Positions 1 to 9,373 of a stretch of 64,000 bases of DNA are shown in pieces. The notes under the pieces were generated by a model, which saw nothing but the letters and a program-made list of their open reading frames with translations, ran no database searches and had not been told where the DNA came from. Position 1 is the stretch's first letter. Each line of letters starts with the position of its first letter. The translations under genes were made by a program, and so were the position numbers. Origin of the DNA: Lacunisphaera limnophila (GTDB lineage Bacteria > Verrucomicrobiota > Verrucomicrobiia > Opitutales > Opitutaceae); contig NZ_CP016094.1 in the NCBI RefSeq assembly GCF_001746835.1, positions 1,054,001 to 1,118,000 of the forward strand. The letters are read 5' to 3'.

Positions 1-1
1 C

Positions 2-577
2 CATTTCATCGAGCGCTTCGTCTCGGCCTGCGGGTCGTATCCCATCGGCGACCCGGCCCAGCCCGGCACCATCCTCGGCCCGGTGATCGACGCCGACGCG
101 CAGAAGAAAATCCTCGGCATAATCGAACAGGGCAAAAAGGAGGCGAAGCTCGCCTTCCAAGGCACCGCACCCGCCGAAGGCTACTTTGTGCCGGCGACCG
201 TCTTCGTGAACGTAAAGCCGGAGCACAGCATCGCCCGCGAGGAGATCTTCGGGCCGGTCGTCGCCGTCCTCCGCGCCAAGAACCTCGACGAGGCCTTCGC
301 CCTCGTGAACGGCACTGACTACGCCCTCACCGGCGGCCTCTTCTCCCGCAGCCCGAAGGCCTTGGAGCGCGCCCAAAACGAGATGCTCGTCGGCAACCTC
401 TACCTCAACCGCGCCTGCACCGGCGCCATCGTCGAGCGCCACCCGTTCGGCGGCTTCAAGATGTCCGGGGGCGGCACCAAGGCCGGCGGCAAGGGTTATC
501 TCGAGAATTTCCTCTTCCCCCGCTCGGTCGCCGAGAACGTCATGCGCCGCGGCTTCACTCCCCCGGAGGAAGCCTGA
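2..577 (+). CDS. 1-pyrroline-5-carboxylate dehydrogenase, C-terminal part (cut by window start)
   Basis: The reading frame is open from the window edge to the stop at 575-577, so only the last ~191 residues are present. It reads as the C-terminal end of an NAD-dependent aldehyde dehydrogenase: EIFGPVVAVLRAK near the middle and PFGGFKMSG near the end, with the KAGGKGYLENF stretch typical of the P5C dehydrogenase branch (PutA C-terminal half or RocA). The enzyme oxidises glutamate semialdehyde to glutamate in proline breakdown. The catalytic cysteine lies upstream of the window. Whether the gene is fused to proline dehydrogenase cannot be seen. It converges on the Nramp-like gene with only 6 bp between stops. 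Confidence 0.88.
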   Translation, partial: HFIERFVSACGSYPIGDPAQPGTILGPVIDADAQKKILGIIEQGKKEAKLAFQGTAPAEGYFVPATVFVNVKPEHSIAREEIFGPVVAVLRAKNLDEAFALVNGTDYALTGGLFSRSPKALERAQNEMLVGNLYLNRACTGAIVERHPFGGFKMSGGGTKAGGKGYLENFLFPRSVAENVMRRGFTPPEEA

Positions 578-583
578 TGCCTC

Positions 584-1930
584 TCACCCCCGCAAGGCGC
601 TGATGACCTGGTAGAGGCCCAGGGCGGCCATCAAGGTGGAGGCGATGATCAGGCTGACGACGGAGAACCGGCCGGCCCGCAGGTCGCGGTGTGGGTTGGT
701 GAAGTGATAGTAGATGGCCGCCCCCGCGAGGAACGGCAGCATCAGCCCCTGCCCCACCGCGCCGATGAAGACGAGGCTGACCGGGGCGCCGACCAGCATG
801 AACACCGTCGTGAACGCCACCGGCAGCGCCACGCACATGTATTTCAACCAGCGCAGTCGCTCGGCGCTGTCCCGGTAACGCTTGATCTTGAAGAGATCCA
901 GCGCGTCGACCGCCAGGCGCGCATTGGAGGCCGTCGCCCCGAAGATCGTTGAGTAGAGCACCGCAAACGCGCCAACCAGGAACATCCAGAAGCTCCATTC
1001 GCCGAAGACCTCGCGATACATGAGCGACAGGGTCTCGATCATCTGCGAGTTCTCCACTTTCACGTTCTTCGCGTACAGAATCGCTGCACCGAGCAGGTAA
1101 AACGCCAGCGTAGTGCTCGTGTAGAGGCCGAAGGAGACCCAGGCATCCAGGCGCATGATCTTCAGCCACCCTTTGGCGTTCTCCCGCCAGGCCGCGGTGC
1201 CGTCATCCGGCCCGATGTTCTTCGCGTAGCCTTTCTCGAGGCACCAATAGGGATAATAGATCAGCTCCGACGCACCGACGCCGATGATGCCGAAGGCCGC
1301 GAACGCGGTGACCAACTTGTCCGGCAGACCCAGGGTGAAGCCGGAGGCCAGCTGCGCGCCGGTCACGGCGTAGGTGGTCTTCTGCAGCAGCCCGACCGCA
1401 ATCAGCGTCGCGAGGGTAAATAGGGCCACGAACGCCGTGGACAGGTTTTCCACCAGCTTGTACCGCCCGACCACGAGCAGCACGGCGCAGCTCCCGCCGA
1501 TCAGCACCGCCAGCAGGTTGATCGGGAGAGTCATCCCGCCGAGCGCAAAGACGCGCGCCACCCCGCCCACCATCCCCGCCACCTGGAAGACGAGCGACAG
1601 GTACATCGCCAGCCACAGCCAGAGCACCCACGAAACCACCGCCCGCGGACCGGGCAGGGTATTGAGCGACGCCAGGGTCGTCTGGCCGCGCAGCACGGCA
1701 TGGCGGCCGAGCTCGATCTGCACGAAAACCTTCAGCAGGCAGCCCAGGATGATGAACCAAAGCAGCTTGAACCCGGCCTCCGCCCCGAGCTTGGGGGTGA
1801 CAATCAGCTCACCGGAGCCGACGATCACCGCGCTGATGATCAGGCCGGGGCCGAGTTGGCGCAGGACGCCGCCCAGCGAACGGGGCGGCGGCATACGTCC
1901 GGGGGGTACAGCCGGCGTGGAGGCACTCAT
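584..1930 (-). CDS. Nramp-fold membrane transporter lacking the canonical metal motifs
   Basis: 448 residues with about eleven hydrophobic segments, matching the Nramp (NRAMP/SLC11) family in length and in the GPGLIISA opening of TM1. The metal-binding DPGN of TM1 is replaced by GSGEL (residues 38-42), and the MPH motif of TM6 is replaced by VGASELI (residues 218-224). The two replacement motifs resemble each other, as expected of the two inverted halves of a LeuT-fold carrier. Such Nramp relatives are usually annotated as divalent metal transporters, but this one lacks the Asp, Asn and Met ligands, so its substrate is open. It lies 37 bp downstream of actP on the same strand and is probably cotranscribed, which hints at a carboxylate or other organic substrate. 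ATG start at 1930. Confidence 0.8.
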   Translation of the reverse strand: MSASTPAVPPGRMPPPRSLGGVLRQLGPGLIISAVIVGSGELIVTPKLGAEAGFKLLWFIILGCLLKVFVQIELGRHAVLRGQTTLASLNTLPGPRAVVSWVLWLWLAMYLSLVFQVAGMVGGVARVFALGGMTLPINLLAVLIGGSCAVLLVVGRYKLVENLSTAFVALFTLATLIAVGLLQKTTYAVTGAQLASGFTLGLPDKLVTAFAAFGIIGVGASELIYYPYWCLEKGYAKNIGPDDGTAAWRENAKGWLKIMRLDAWVSFGLYTSTTLAFYLLGAAILYAKNVKVENSQMIETLSLMYREVFGEWSFWMFLVGAFAVLYSTIFGATASNARLAVDALDLFKIKRYRDSAERLRWLKYMCVALPVAFTTVFMLVGAPVSLVFIGAVGQGLMLPFLAGAAIYYHFTNPHRDLRAGRFSVVSLIIASTLMAALGLYQVISALRG

Positions 1931-1967
1931 GGGGTGCCGGACACTGGGGCGAAAAACACCCCGGCCG

Positions 1968-3722
1968 TCAATGCCCCATGCCCGTCTGGTGCTCCTGGAT
2001 GTATTCCTGCTTGAGCCCGAGCTTCTCGGGCGCGTGCAGGACCAGCATCTTCATGCGGATGTCGGCCGGCACCCGCACCGCCGTCAGCTTGGAGACGACG
2101 ATCATGAGGCCGATCGCCAGCGGCACGGTCCAGATGGCCGGCTGCTCGCAGAGGATGCGCAGCAGCGGGTTGGCCTTCCAGAATTCCGCCAGGTTCACGA
2201 CCTTGAGGTCGCTCAGGTTGATGATCGTCGTGCAGGCCAGCGCCGCGAGGCCGCCGCCCAGCATGCCCGTGGCCGCGCCCTGCATCGTCATGCCGCGCCA
2301 CCAGACGCTCATGAAGAGCAGCGGGAAATAACTGGCCGCCGCGATGGCGAAGGCCTGGCCCACCATGAAGTTGATCTGCAGTTGCTCGACCTGCGAGCCG
2401 AGCGCGATGGCCACCGCGCCGATGATGACGGCGGAGACCTTGAACATGAACATCCGCTCGGCCGGGGTGGATTTCGGCCGCAGGATGCGTCCGTAGACGT
2501 CGTGCGCCAACGCACCGGTCATCGAGACCAGCAGGCCGCTGAAGGTGCTCATGAACGCGGCGAAAGCTCCGGCGCAGGTGATGCCGCTCAGGATGCTGCC
2601 CCAGAGGCCGCCCACCATGCGTGGCAGTTCCAGCACGACCTTGTCGGTGCCCTTGGCCCCGGTCGCGGCGTACAGCTCGGGCATGAGGTTACGCCCGATC
2701 ACGCCGAAGACCGGCGGAAACACATAGAAGACCCCGATCAGGATCATCACCCACATCGTCGTCTTCTTGGCCGCGACGCCGTCGGGGTTGGTGTAGAACC
2801 GCACGAGGATGTGCGGCAGGCCGGCCGTGCCGCACACGAGCGCGATGATCAGCGAATAGGTGTAGAGCAGCGAATAGGGCTTCGCCGCCTCGTCGGACAA
2901 ACCGGCCGCCTTGGCCGCCTTGGTCGTGAGCGGGCCGAAGGGCGAGATCCACGCGGTGTCCGCCGGCGCCTTGGCCGTCAGCGGCTGGCGCTGGACCTCG
3001 TCGCCCGCCGTCACCCCGGCCACGAGGGCGGCCGGATCCCGCCCGTCATTCGCCGCGAGGTGTTTGCCGTAGAAACCGTAGACCGACATCACCACGAAGA
3101 TCGGTACGCAGATGGCAAACATCTTGATCCAATACTGGACCGCCTGGACCAGCGTGATGCCCTTCATGCCGCCGAGCGCCACGTTGAGCGTGATGACCGC
3201 ACCGACCAGCACCACCCCACCCCAGTAGGGCATGCCCGGGAAAATGTAGGCGAGGGTCGTGCCCGCGCCCTTCATCTGCGGCATCGTGTAGAAGAACCCG
3301 ATGAAAAGGACGAAGCACACGGCGATCTTGCGGAAGAGCGGCGAATCAAACCGGCCCTCGGCGAAGTCCGGAATCGTGTAGGCACCGAACCGGCGCAGCG
3401 GCCCGGCGATGAAAAGGAGCAGGAACAGGTAACCGCAGGCGTAACACACCGGGTACCACAGGGCGTCATAGCCCGATGACATCACCATGCCGGCCACGCC
3501 CATGAAGGAGGCGGCGGACAGGTACTCGCCGGAGATCGCCGAGGCGTTCCAGCCCACGGAGACCGAGCGGCCGGCGACAAAGAAATCGCTGGCCGTCTTG
3601 GAGGTCTTGGCGGACCGGAAGCCCATCCAGACCGTCACCACGACGGTGATGAACGAGAAGCTGAAGATCCACGGATCGACGCCGCCAAACATGCTGGCGA
3701 GGGGCAATGACAGGGCATGCAT
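1968..3722 (-). CDS. actP: Cation/acetate symporter of the SSS family (ActP-like)
   Basis: 584 residues, a typical ActP length. The N-terminal part carries FFVAGRSV and SAISGEYLSAASFMG, followed by YTIPDFAEGRF and FYTMPQMKGAGTTL; these are sodium:solute symporter signatures specific to the acetate permease branch. About thirteen membrane segments are visible, with a long extracytoplasmic insertion near residues 225-270. It takes up acetate and other short monocarboxylates with a cation. The ATG at 3722 overlaps the stop of the DUF485 gene by one base (TGATG); a GTG one codon upstream would give a 4-bp overlap. The DUF485-actP pair is the usual arrangement (yjcH-actP in E. coli). Confidence 0.93.
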   Translation of the reverse strand: MHALSLPLASMFGGVDPWIFSFSFITVVVTVWMGFRSAKTSKTASDFFVAGRSVSVGWNASAISGEYLSAASFMGVAGMVMSSGYDALWYPVCYACGYLFLLLFIAGPLRRFGAYTIPDFAEGRFDSPLFRKIAVCFVLFIGFFYTMPQMKGAGTTLAYIFPGMPYWGGVVLVGAVITLNVALGGMKGITLVQAVQYWIKMFAICVPIFVVMSVYGFYGKHLAANDGRDPAALVAGVTAGDEVQRQPLTAKAPADTAWISPFGPLTTKAAKAAGLSDEAAKPYSLLYTYSLIIALVCGTAGLPHILVRFYTNPDGVAAKKTTMWVMILIGVFYVFPPVFGVIGRNLMPELYAATGAKGTDKVVLELPRMVGGLWGSILSGITCAGAFAAFMSTFSGLLVSMTGALAHDVYGRILRPKSTPAERMFMFKVSAVIIGAVAIALGSQVEQLQINFMVGQAFAIAAASYFPLLFMSVWWRGMTMQGAATGMLGGGLAALACTTIINLSDLKVVNLAEFWKANPLLRILCEQPAIWTVPLAIGLMIVVSKLTAVRVPADIRMKMLVLHAPEKLGLKQEYIQEHQTGMGH

Positions 3723-4030
3723 CACTCGGTCCTCCCTTCTTTCACCTGCCGGACCTCATCCTCTTCCAGCCAGATCGAGCGCTTGATGAAGATCCAGGAA
3801 ATGGCCCAGACCGCCGGAAAAAACAGCACGCCCAGGATCAGCCAGGTCAGGGTAAAACCAAAGACCCGGGTCGCCATCAGGCCGGGCGCGAAATAATTCG
3901 CCAGCGGCAGGCCCAGCAACACCACCAGAAAGGCGGCGGCACAGGCGATGGAAAGCTTCAGTTGCCGGCGCATCAGCGTATGCAAAAACTCCTCGCTGTG
4001 CACCCTGTCGTGGGGGGTCGGGGTGGGCAT
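3722..4030 (-). CDS. DUF485 membrane protein, partner of the acetate permease
   Basis: 102 residues with two hydrophobic segments (about 30-52 and 63-85) after a basic, His-containing N-terminus. Size, topology and position immediately before actP identify a DUF485 (YjcH-like) inner-membrane protein. Its function is unknown in detail; family members are coexpressed with actP and are presumed to assist the permease. First gene of the DUF485-actP-Nramp-like group. ATG start at 4030. Confidence 0.88.
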   Translation of the reverse strand: MPTPTPHDRVHSEEFLHTLMRRQLKLSIACAAAFLVVLLGLPLANYFAPGLMATRVFGFTLTWLILGVLFFPAVWAISWIFIKRSIWLEEDEVRQVKEGRTE

Positions 4031-4110
4031 GAACCCCGCAGCATGGGGATGAGCCTGAGCCTGACAACTCCCGTTCTAGGCCAACACTAGTCCGGTCCGG
4101 TCGGCCCGCC

Positions 4111-4953
4111 TCACGCTGCCTGCGACCACTCCAGCAGCGCAAACCGGGCGAACTGCCGCCGGGCATCCGCCTCGGCGCCTTCCAGCAGATCGGGGTCGAT
4201 GCCTACCTGGGCGAGCAGGTCCGCATCACGCCGCCAGCGGGTGACTTCACCCGGCAGCGCACAACCCCAGGTCGCGGCGAAACTGCACGCGAGGTGCAAG
4301 GTCGCGGCCCCGGCACTGAACTCCCCCGCACTTTCCGGCTGCGGGTGGGTGCACACCGCCCCGGCGATCTCGACGGGGAACCGCCAGTGGTCGAGCAGCA
4401 CCGCCGTCGCCTCCGGGGCCGTCGTCCCATGCATGGCTTTTTCCCACCCAAAAACATCCGGCTGGGCCTCCTCACCGGGATAGGTCACGCCGCCGCTGTG
4501 GTTGTTGAGGATGATCTTGCCGAGGTTGCGGAGCAGGCCCGCCGAATACGCCGCCGGCGCATTGCCCCCCGCGCGTTCGGCAAAGGCCGAGGCGAGTGAA
4601 CCCACCGCGACCGCGTTTTCCCACAGCCGGCCGGCCGGAATCCCGTAAAGCATCAGGTCGCCCTGGAACACCTGGCGCGAGACGATCAGGCCGACGAGCT
4701 GGTGGATCTCGCCAAAACCCACCCGGGCCACGGCCTCGTCCAAGGACTGACTGCGGCTCCTCAGCCCGTACATCGCGCTGTTGCTGAGCTTGATGATCTG
4801 GAAGGTCAGGGCCGGGTCCACGCGCAACAGCTCCACGATCTCGTCGAGATCGCCGTCCGCCTGGTCCAGCAACCCGCGCAACCGGCCGAAGATGCCGAGG
4901 GCGGGCGGCAGCTTGCTGCCAAGAGTGATGATGGTATCGCGGCCCAGGCTCAT
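4111..4953 (-). CDS. HDOD domain protein
   Basis: 280 residues from the ATG at 4953; a GTG at 4983 would add ten residues. The N-terminal two thirds carry HDOD features: SKLPPALGIFGRL, then IVELLRVDPALTFQIIKLSNSA and a YGLR...SLDEAVARVGF stretch. HDOD proteins are catalytically degenerate HD-fold modules that act in signalling and regulation, often with GGDEF or response-regulator domains. None is fused here and the HD metal ligands are not evident. The C-terminal ~100 residues are not recognised. It stands alone between the acetate operon and a secreted hypothetical protein, so no pathway can be assigned. Confidence 0.82.
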   Translation of the reverse strand: MSLGRDTIITLGSKLPPALGIFGRLRGLLDQADGDLDEIVELLRVDPALTFQIIKLSNSAMYGLRSRSQSLDEAVARVGFGEIHQLVGLIVSRQVFQGDLMLYGIPAGRLWENAVAVGSLASAFAERAGGNAPAAYSAGLLRNLGKIILNNHSGGVTYPGEEAQPDVFGWEKAMHGTTAPEATAVLLDHWRFPVEIAGAVCTHPQPESAGEFSAGAATLHLACSFAATWGCALPGEVTRWRRDADLLAQVGIDPDLLEGAEADARRQFARFALLEWSQAA

Positions 4954-5082
4954 GACAGAGGGGTGGTGCCGCTCAATCGGCACAACCCGCCCCCACTGTA
5001 GCCTTAACGCCCGCCCGCTCCGGTTGGCACCCCCTTGTTACGCACGATGCCGCCGCGACCCCGCTGCGGTTCGCCCCCGACC

Positions 5083-5835
5083 TCAAAAATCCAGATAATT
5101 CAAATCCTGCAGCTTTACCTGGAACCGCTCGTCAAACGGCGTCACCCGCTTGAATTCCGTCCGCTCCGCAGTGAACGCACCACCCACCTTGATGAGCAAT
5201 ACCGTGGCCTCCCCCTGCCCGCTCACCACCTGGACCACCGGGCTGTGCTCCACAGTCGGGCGGGCAAACTGAATGCGAGCTCCACCTTTCTTCACCTTGG
5301 CGACCAGCGCCATCCGCATCGGCTCGCGCAGGACAATGTCGATGCTCGCGAGCCGCCAGGGCTCCGGCGTCACCGTGACCAGCACCTGGAATTTCTCCGG
5401 GGGCAGCTTCTCGTTGTTTTCCTTCCGCAGCGGCACCTCGTAGACCGTCGTGGTGGTATCGGACCGCGTCACGACCGCCCGGTCCAGCTGGAGGAATTCA
5501 CTCAGCTTGATCCGCTTGTTGCCCTCCTTCGTCATCTGGCGGCGGAACTTCTTCTTGGCCTTCTCGCTGGCCGGCCGGCCCTCCTCCTCCAGCAACAACC
5601 ACCGATCCTCCGGCGCCAGCGAGGGATCGAAGCGGTACACCTTGCTCTCCTGGGTGACGCCTTTCCGGTCCGTGCTGGTGACCCGCTCGGTGTAGGCCCA
5701 CCGGTCCCGCTCCTGGGCGAAGGCCTGCAAGGCCTCGGCCAGCGGCGCGGGCGCGCTCGCCAGCAGGTCCGCCGTGGCGGCCCCGGCGTTCAGCCCCGGC
5801 CCGAGCAGGATCAGCCAGAAAAAGAAACGGCGCAT
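5083..5835 (-). CDS. Secreted protein of unknown function
   Basis: 250 residues starting with MRRFFFWLILLGPGLNAGA, a clear Sec signal peptide. The mature part is charged and mostly beta-like, with regularly spaced phrases such as DRWAYTERV, YRFDPSLAPEDRW and KFQVLVTVTPEPWRLASIDI. This is reminiscent of LolA/LolB-like or other periplasmic beta-sheet proteins that read substrates as a sheet, but no diagnostic motif is present. It lies downstream of pckG on the same strand (63-bp gap) with no obvious functional link. The ATG at 5835 is fixed by the signal peptide. Confidence 0.65.
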   Translation of the reverse strand: MRRFFFWLILLGPGLNAGAATADLLASAPAPLAEALQAFAQERDRWAYTERVTSTDRKGVTQESKVYRFDPSLAPEDRWLLLEEEGRPASEKAKKKFRRQMTKEGNKRIKLSEFLQLDRAVVTRSDTTTTVYEVPLRKENNEKLPPEKFQVLVTVTPEPWRLASIDIVLREPMRMALVAKVKKGGARIQFARPTVEHSPVVQVVSGQGEATVLLIKVGGAFTAERTEFKRVTPFDERFQVKLQDLNYLDF

Positions 5836-5898
5836 GATCGTGAGACCATGCGCCGGAAAACCGTTCCGGCAAGCGCCGGCGGATGAACGGGGATCCGC

Positions 5899-7725
5899 TC
5901 AGAGCAGGCGGCAGATGAGCAGTTCGCGCTCGAACATCATCTCCTTGGGCAGGTGGGCGTGCACGTCCAGGAAGAGCTCCTCGTGGCTGAGCACCTCGGT
6001 GCGCCACGCGGCGCGGTCCACGGACTGCAGCTCGTCGAACTTCTCCTTCGGGAAATCCAGGCCCTTCCAATCGATGTCCTCGTAGCGGGGCATCCAGCCG
6101 ATGGGGGTTTCCTTGGCCCGGCCGCCGCCGCGGGCGCGGTCGACGATCCACTTGAGGACGCGCATGTTCTCCGAGAAGCCCGGCCACATGAACTTGCCGT
6201 CCTTGTCCTTGCGGAACCAGTTCACGTGGAAGACGCGCGGGGTCTCGCTGATGAGCTTCTGCATCTTGATCCAGTGCCGGAAGTAGTCGCCCATGTGGTA
6301 GCCGCAGAAGGGCAGCATGGCCATCGGGTCGCGGCGCACCTTGCCGATCGTGCCGGCGGCGGCGGCGGTCATCTCCGAGCCCATGGTGGCGCCGGTATAG
6401 ACGCCGCCCGACCAGTTGAAGGCCTGGTAGATGAGCGGCATGGTCGTGGCGCGGCGGCCACCGAAGATGAAGGCGCTGATTGGCACGCCCTCGGGCTTCT
6501 CCCAGTCGGGATCGATCGTGGGGCACTGCGAGGCGGGGGCGGTGAAGCGCGAATTCGCGTGCGCGGCCTTGACGCCCTTCTCCTTCGCCAGTGCGGGGGT
6601 CCACTCGTTGCCCTGCCAGTCGATGAGGTGCGCGGGCGCGTCATCGGTCATGCCCTCCCACCACACGCCGCCGTCATCGGTCAGGCCGACGTTGGTGAAG
6701 ATGGTATTCTTCGCCAGCGAGGCCATGGCGTTGGGGTTGGTCTGCATGCTCGTGCCCGGGGCCACGCCGAAGAAGCCGGCCTCGGGGTTGATGGCCCGCA
6801 GGCGGCCCTCCGCGTCGGGCTTGATCCAGGCGATGTCGTCACCGACGGTCCACACCTTCCAGCCCTGTTTCTGGAAGTGTGGGGGCGGGATGAGCATCGC
6901 GAAGTTGGTCTTGCCGCAGGCGCTGGGGAAGGCGGCGGCCACGTAGGTCTTCTCGCCCTGCGGGTTCTCGACGCCGAGGATGAGCATGTGCTCGGCCATC
7001 CAGCCCTCGTCGCGCGCCATCGCGCTGGCGATACGGAGGGCGAAGCACTTCTTGCCGAGCAGGGCGTTGCCGCCGTAACCGGAGCCGTAGCTCCAGATCT
7101 CGCGGGACTCCGGGAAGTGGACGATGTACTTCTCCTTGTTGCAGGGCCACGCCACGTCCTTCTGCCCCTTCTTGAGCGGCGCACCGACGGAATGGATGCA
7201 GGGGACGACGCGCTTGAAGTCGGCGTCGATCAGCTCGAACACCTTTTTGCCGATGCGGGCCATGATGCGCATGTTCACCACGACGTAGGGCGAGTCGGTC
7301 AGCTCCACGCCGATCTGCGACATGGGCGAGCCGATCGGGCCCATGCTGTAAGGCAGCACGTACATCGTGCGGCCCTTCATGCAGCCGTTGAACAGGCCCT
7401 TGAGCGTCTTGCGCATCTCAAAGGGATTGACCCAGTTGTTGGTCGGGCCGGCGCTGTCCTTGGAGAGGGAGCAGATGTAGGTCCGGTCCTCGACGCGCGC
7501 GACGTCGCCCGGGTCGGAGCGCGCCAGGAAGCAGCCGGGCCACTTCTTCTGGTTGAGCTTGATGAAGGTGCCGGCGTCCACCATCTGGGCGCACAGCGCG
7601 TCGTTTTCCGCCTGGGACCCGTCCACCCAATGGATGGCGTCGGGCTTGCACAGGGCAGCCATCTTGTTCACCCAGCGAATAAGATTCGGGTTGTTGCTCA
7701 AGGGGGTGCTTTCAGCAGTTTTCAT
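5899..7725 (-). CDS. pckG: Phosphoenolpyruvate carboxykinase (GTP)
   Basis: 608 residues, the normal length for the GTP-dependent enzyme. The P-loop reads FPSACGKTN (residues 266-274), with the reactive cysteine typical of the GTP class. [17 protein letters not shown] and the downstream [10 protein letters not shown] segment complete the active-site signature, and [16 protein letters not shown] forms part of the substrate-binding region. It converts oxaloacetate plus GTP to PEP, CO2 and GDP, the entry step of gluconeogenesis; next to an acetate permease it fits growth on acetate or amino acids. ATG start at 7725. The 182-bp upstream gap presumably holds its promoter, but no convincing -35/-10 pair was picked out. 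Confidence 0.97.
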   Translation of the reverse strand: MKTAESTPLSNNPNLIRWVNKMAALCKPDAIHWVDGSQAENDALCAQMVDAGTFIKLNQKKWPGCFLARSDPGDVARVEDRTYICSLSKDSAGPTNNWVNPFEMRKTLKGLFNGCMKGRTMYVLPYSMGPIGSPMSQIGVELTDSPYVVVNMRIMARIGKKVFELIDADFKRVVPCIHSVGAPLKKGQKDVAWPCNKEKYIVHFPESREIWSYGSGYGGNALLGKKCFALRIASAMARDEGWMAEHMLILGVENPQGEKTYVAAAFPSACGKTNFAMLIPPPHFQKQGWKVWTVGDDIAWIKPDAEGRLRAINPEAGFFGVAPGTSMQTNPNAMASLAKNTIFTNVGLTDDGGVWWEGMTDDAPAHLIDWQGNEWTPALAKEKGVKAAHANSRFTAPASQCPTIDPDWEKPEGVPISAFIFGGRRATTMPLIYQAFNWSGGVYTGATMGSEMTAAAAGTIGKVRRDPMAMLPFCGYHMGDYFRHWIKMQKLISETPRVFHVNWFRKDKDGKFMWPGFSENMRVLKWIVDRARGGGRAKETPIGWMPRYEDIDWKGLDFPKEKFDELQSVDRAAWRTEVLSHEELFLDVHAHLPKEMMFERELLICRLL

Positions 7726-7907
7726 GACACGAACAAGCTACCTCCGCCCCCCCGGGTAGTAAACGGGAAAGGCTGGGCACGCCTTGTGAATCTCACGCGG
7801 CCTTTTGCGGAGCAGCATTAAACTCACGCATGGATTGACCAACGACCGGTGGGCGCCGGGGACAATATATGCAGATTGAATGCAACCCCGCGGCGGGCGA
7901 ACCCAAA

Positions 7908-8816
7908 TCAGGTCTGCTGGTCCGGCTCCACGTGCACCGTGACGTCGCTGATCGCATGCGTCCCCGAGGCCGTGAGTGCGTCCTTCACCGCGTGCGCGAT
8001 GGCGTGGCCCTCGCGCACGCTCAGACCGCCATCCACCCGCACCTGGATGTCCACGAGGTGGCTGAGGCCGCTCTTGCGCACCCGCACCTTGTCCAAGGCC
8101 GCGACGCCCGGCACCGCGAGGGCGAGGGCCCGCACCTCGCGTTCGAAATTCTCCGGCGCGGCCGTGTCCATTACGTCGCCCAGCGCTTTCTTCAGCATGC
8201 CGAGTCCGTTGAAGGCGATGATCACGCAGGCAAACAGCGCGGCCCAATCATCGGCCGTCTCCCAACCCGGGCCGCCCCAGATCGCGATGCTGATGCCGAT
8301 AAAGGCCGCCGCGGAGGTCATGGCGTCCGACCAATGGTGCAGCGCCTCGATGCCGAGCGCCGTGCTGCCCACCTCCTCGCCCGCCGCCCCCATGCGTCGC
8401 GAGAACCACAGTTTGGCGGCGATCACCGCTGCCAGCACCAGCAATGTCCACCAGGCGGGCCCCTGGTGCGGGGTGTTGATCTCCCGCACGGCATGCCACG
8501 CCACCCAGCCTGCCATCAGGAAAATGAAGGCCGCCACCATCAGGCCGGAGAGCGACTCGGCCTTGCCGTGGCCATAAGGGTGATCCTCGTCCGGCGGCCG
8601 CGCCGCCACCTGGAAACCGGCCCACACCAGCAGGGACGAAAGGATGTCGAGCAGCGACTCGGCCGCGTCCGCGATCAGGGCGTAGGTGTGGCCGAAAACG
8701 CCTCCAGCCAGCTTCACCGCCGCCAGCACCGCGTTCAGCACGATGCCCCGCAACACCAGCCGCGCACTCTCGTGCGCCCGGCGGGCCGTGCGGGCATGGG
8801 TTTCGGGCAGAACCAT
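7908..8816 (-). CDS. Cation diffusion facilitator family transporter
   Basis: 302 residues from the ATG at 8816; the open frame upstream is spurious. Six hydrophobic segments and a cytoplasmic C-terminal domain give the CDF architecture. TM2 carries ALIADAAESLLD and TM5 carries HHWSDAMTS, corresponding to the two metal-binding sets of the family, and DEDHPYGHGKAE is the conserved loop after TM3. The C-terminal domain (GVAALDKVRVRKSG, then HAISDVTVHVEP) is the ferredoxin-like metal sensor. Family members export zinc, iron, manganese or cadmium from the cytoplasm by proton antiport; the metal is not decided by sequence here. It is divergent from the ACT-domain gene and lies close to, but outside, the zinc island. 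Confidence 0.93.
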   Translation of the reverse strand: MVLPETHARTARRAHESARLVLRGIVLNAVLAAVKLAGGVFGHTYALIADAAESLLDILSSLLVWAGFQVAARPPDEDHPYGHGKAESLSGLMVAAFIFLMAGWVAWHAVREINTPHQGPAWWTLLVLAAVIAAKLWFSRRMGAAGEEVGSTALGIEALHHWSDAMTSAAAFIGISIAIWGGPGWETADDWAALFACVIIAFNGLGMLKKALGDVMDTAAPENFEREVRALALAVPGVAALDKVRVRKSGLSHLVDIQVRVDGGLSVREGHAIAHAVKDALTASGTHAISDVTVHVEPDQQT

Positions 8817-8858
8817 CCCAACAGCCTGCCCCCTCGCCAGCGCCGGCACAAGGCGGCA

Positions 8859-8887
8859 TTGACCGTCCACCGCCCCGGGTGTAGGGT
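8859..8887 (+). promoter_or_regulatory. Sigma-70-type promoter of the ACT-domain gene
   Basis: TTGACC at 8859-8864 and TAGGGT at 8882-8887 are separated by exactly 17 bp, and the start codon follows 17 nt after the -10. The predicted transcript has a leader of about ten nucleotides. This is the cleanest promoter in the window and shows that TAGGGT is acceptable as a -10 hexamer here, which supports the reading of TAGGGT in two of the zinc-island elements. Confidence 0.6.
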
Positions 8888-8904
8888 CCCGCCCAGATCC
8901 TCCG

Positions 8905-9360
8905 ATGTCCGATACCGCCGCACCCGTCGCCGCCGAGCCCGTCAAACAATTCTCCGTGTTCATCGAGAACCGGGTTGGCCGCCTGCACGACCTCGTCGCC
9001 CTGCTCGCGCAACACAACATCCACCTCATGGCGATGACCACCATCGACCAGACCGACACCGCGCTGGACCGCATGATCGTGGACGACCCCGATCGGGCCC
9101 GCGAGCTCATGGCGGCCAACAATTTCTTCTTCACGGAGTGCGATGTCCTCGCGGTGGAGTTCCGGGATGAGTCCCAGCTCAAGGACGTGCTCAACGCCCT
9201 GATCACCGTCGAGTGCAACATCCACTACGCCTATGCCTTCCTGGTGCGGCCCAAGGGCCGCTCGGCGCTCGCCATGAGCGTGGAGGACCTCGACCTCGCC
9301 GCCAGCGCGCTCAACACCCGCGGCTTCAAGGTCCTCTCGCAGCGGGATATCTCGCGCTGA
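8905..9360 (+). CDS. Tandem ACT-domain protein
   Basis: 151 residues. The N-terminal half (QFSVFIENRVGRLHDLVALL...NIHLMAM) and the second half (ECDVLAVEFRDESQLKDVLNALI...NIHYAYAFL) each read as a beta-alpha-beta-beta-alpha-beta ACT module, about residues 14-80 and 80-151. The first opens with the Rx2L ligand-loop pattern of amino-acid-binding ACT domains. Free-standing double-ACT proteins are presumed small-molecule sensors, often of branched-chain amino acids or glycine. It lacks the C-terminal domain of the acetolactate synthase small subunit. It has its own promoter and converges on the DUF3299 gene, sharing a hairpin over both stop codons. Confidence 0.85.
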   Translation: MSDTAAPVAAEPVKQFSVFIENRVGRLHDLVALLAQHNIHLMAMTTIDQTDTALDRMIVDDPDRARELMAANNFFFTECDVLAVEFRDESQLKDVLNALITVECNIHYAYAFLVRPKGRSALAMSVEDLDLAASALNTRGFKVLSQRDISR

Positions 9361-9373
9361 CGCGGCGCGTCAG
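9357..9373. terminator. Symmetric hairpin spanning two convergent stop codons
   Basis: CTGACGC-GGC-GCGTCAG is a perfect 7-bp inverted repeat with a 3-nt loop. It contains the TGA of the ACT gene on the plus strand and the TGA of the DUF3299 gene on the minus strand. It could stall or protect both transcripts. There is no T tract, so intrinsic termination is not assured. Confidence 0.4.

Noticed and set aside
1374-3479. 701-codon plus-strand frame opposite the Nramp-like and actP genes
   Set aside because: Crosses two real genes on the other strand; biased Arg/His/Gln composition typical of antisense frames.
5953-7821. 622-codon plus-strand frame opposite pckG
   Set aside because: Lies wholly over a well-conserved PEP carboxykinase gene; the peptide is low-complexity and without motifs.
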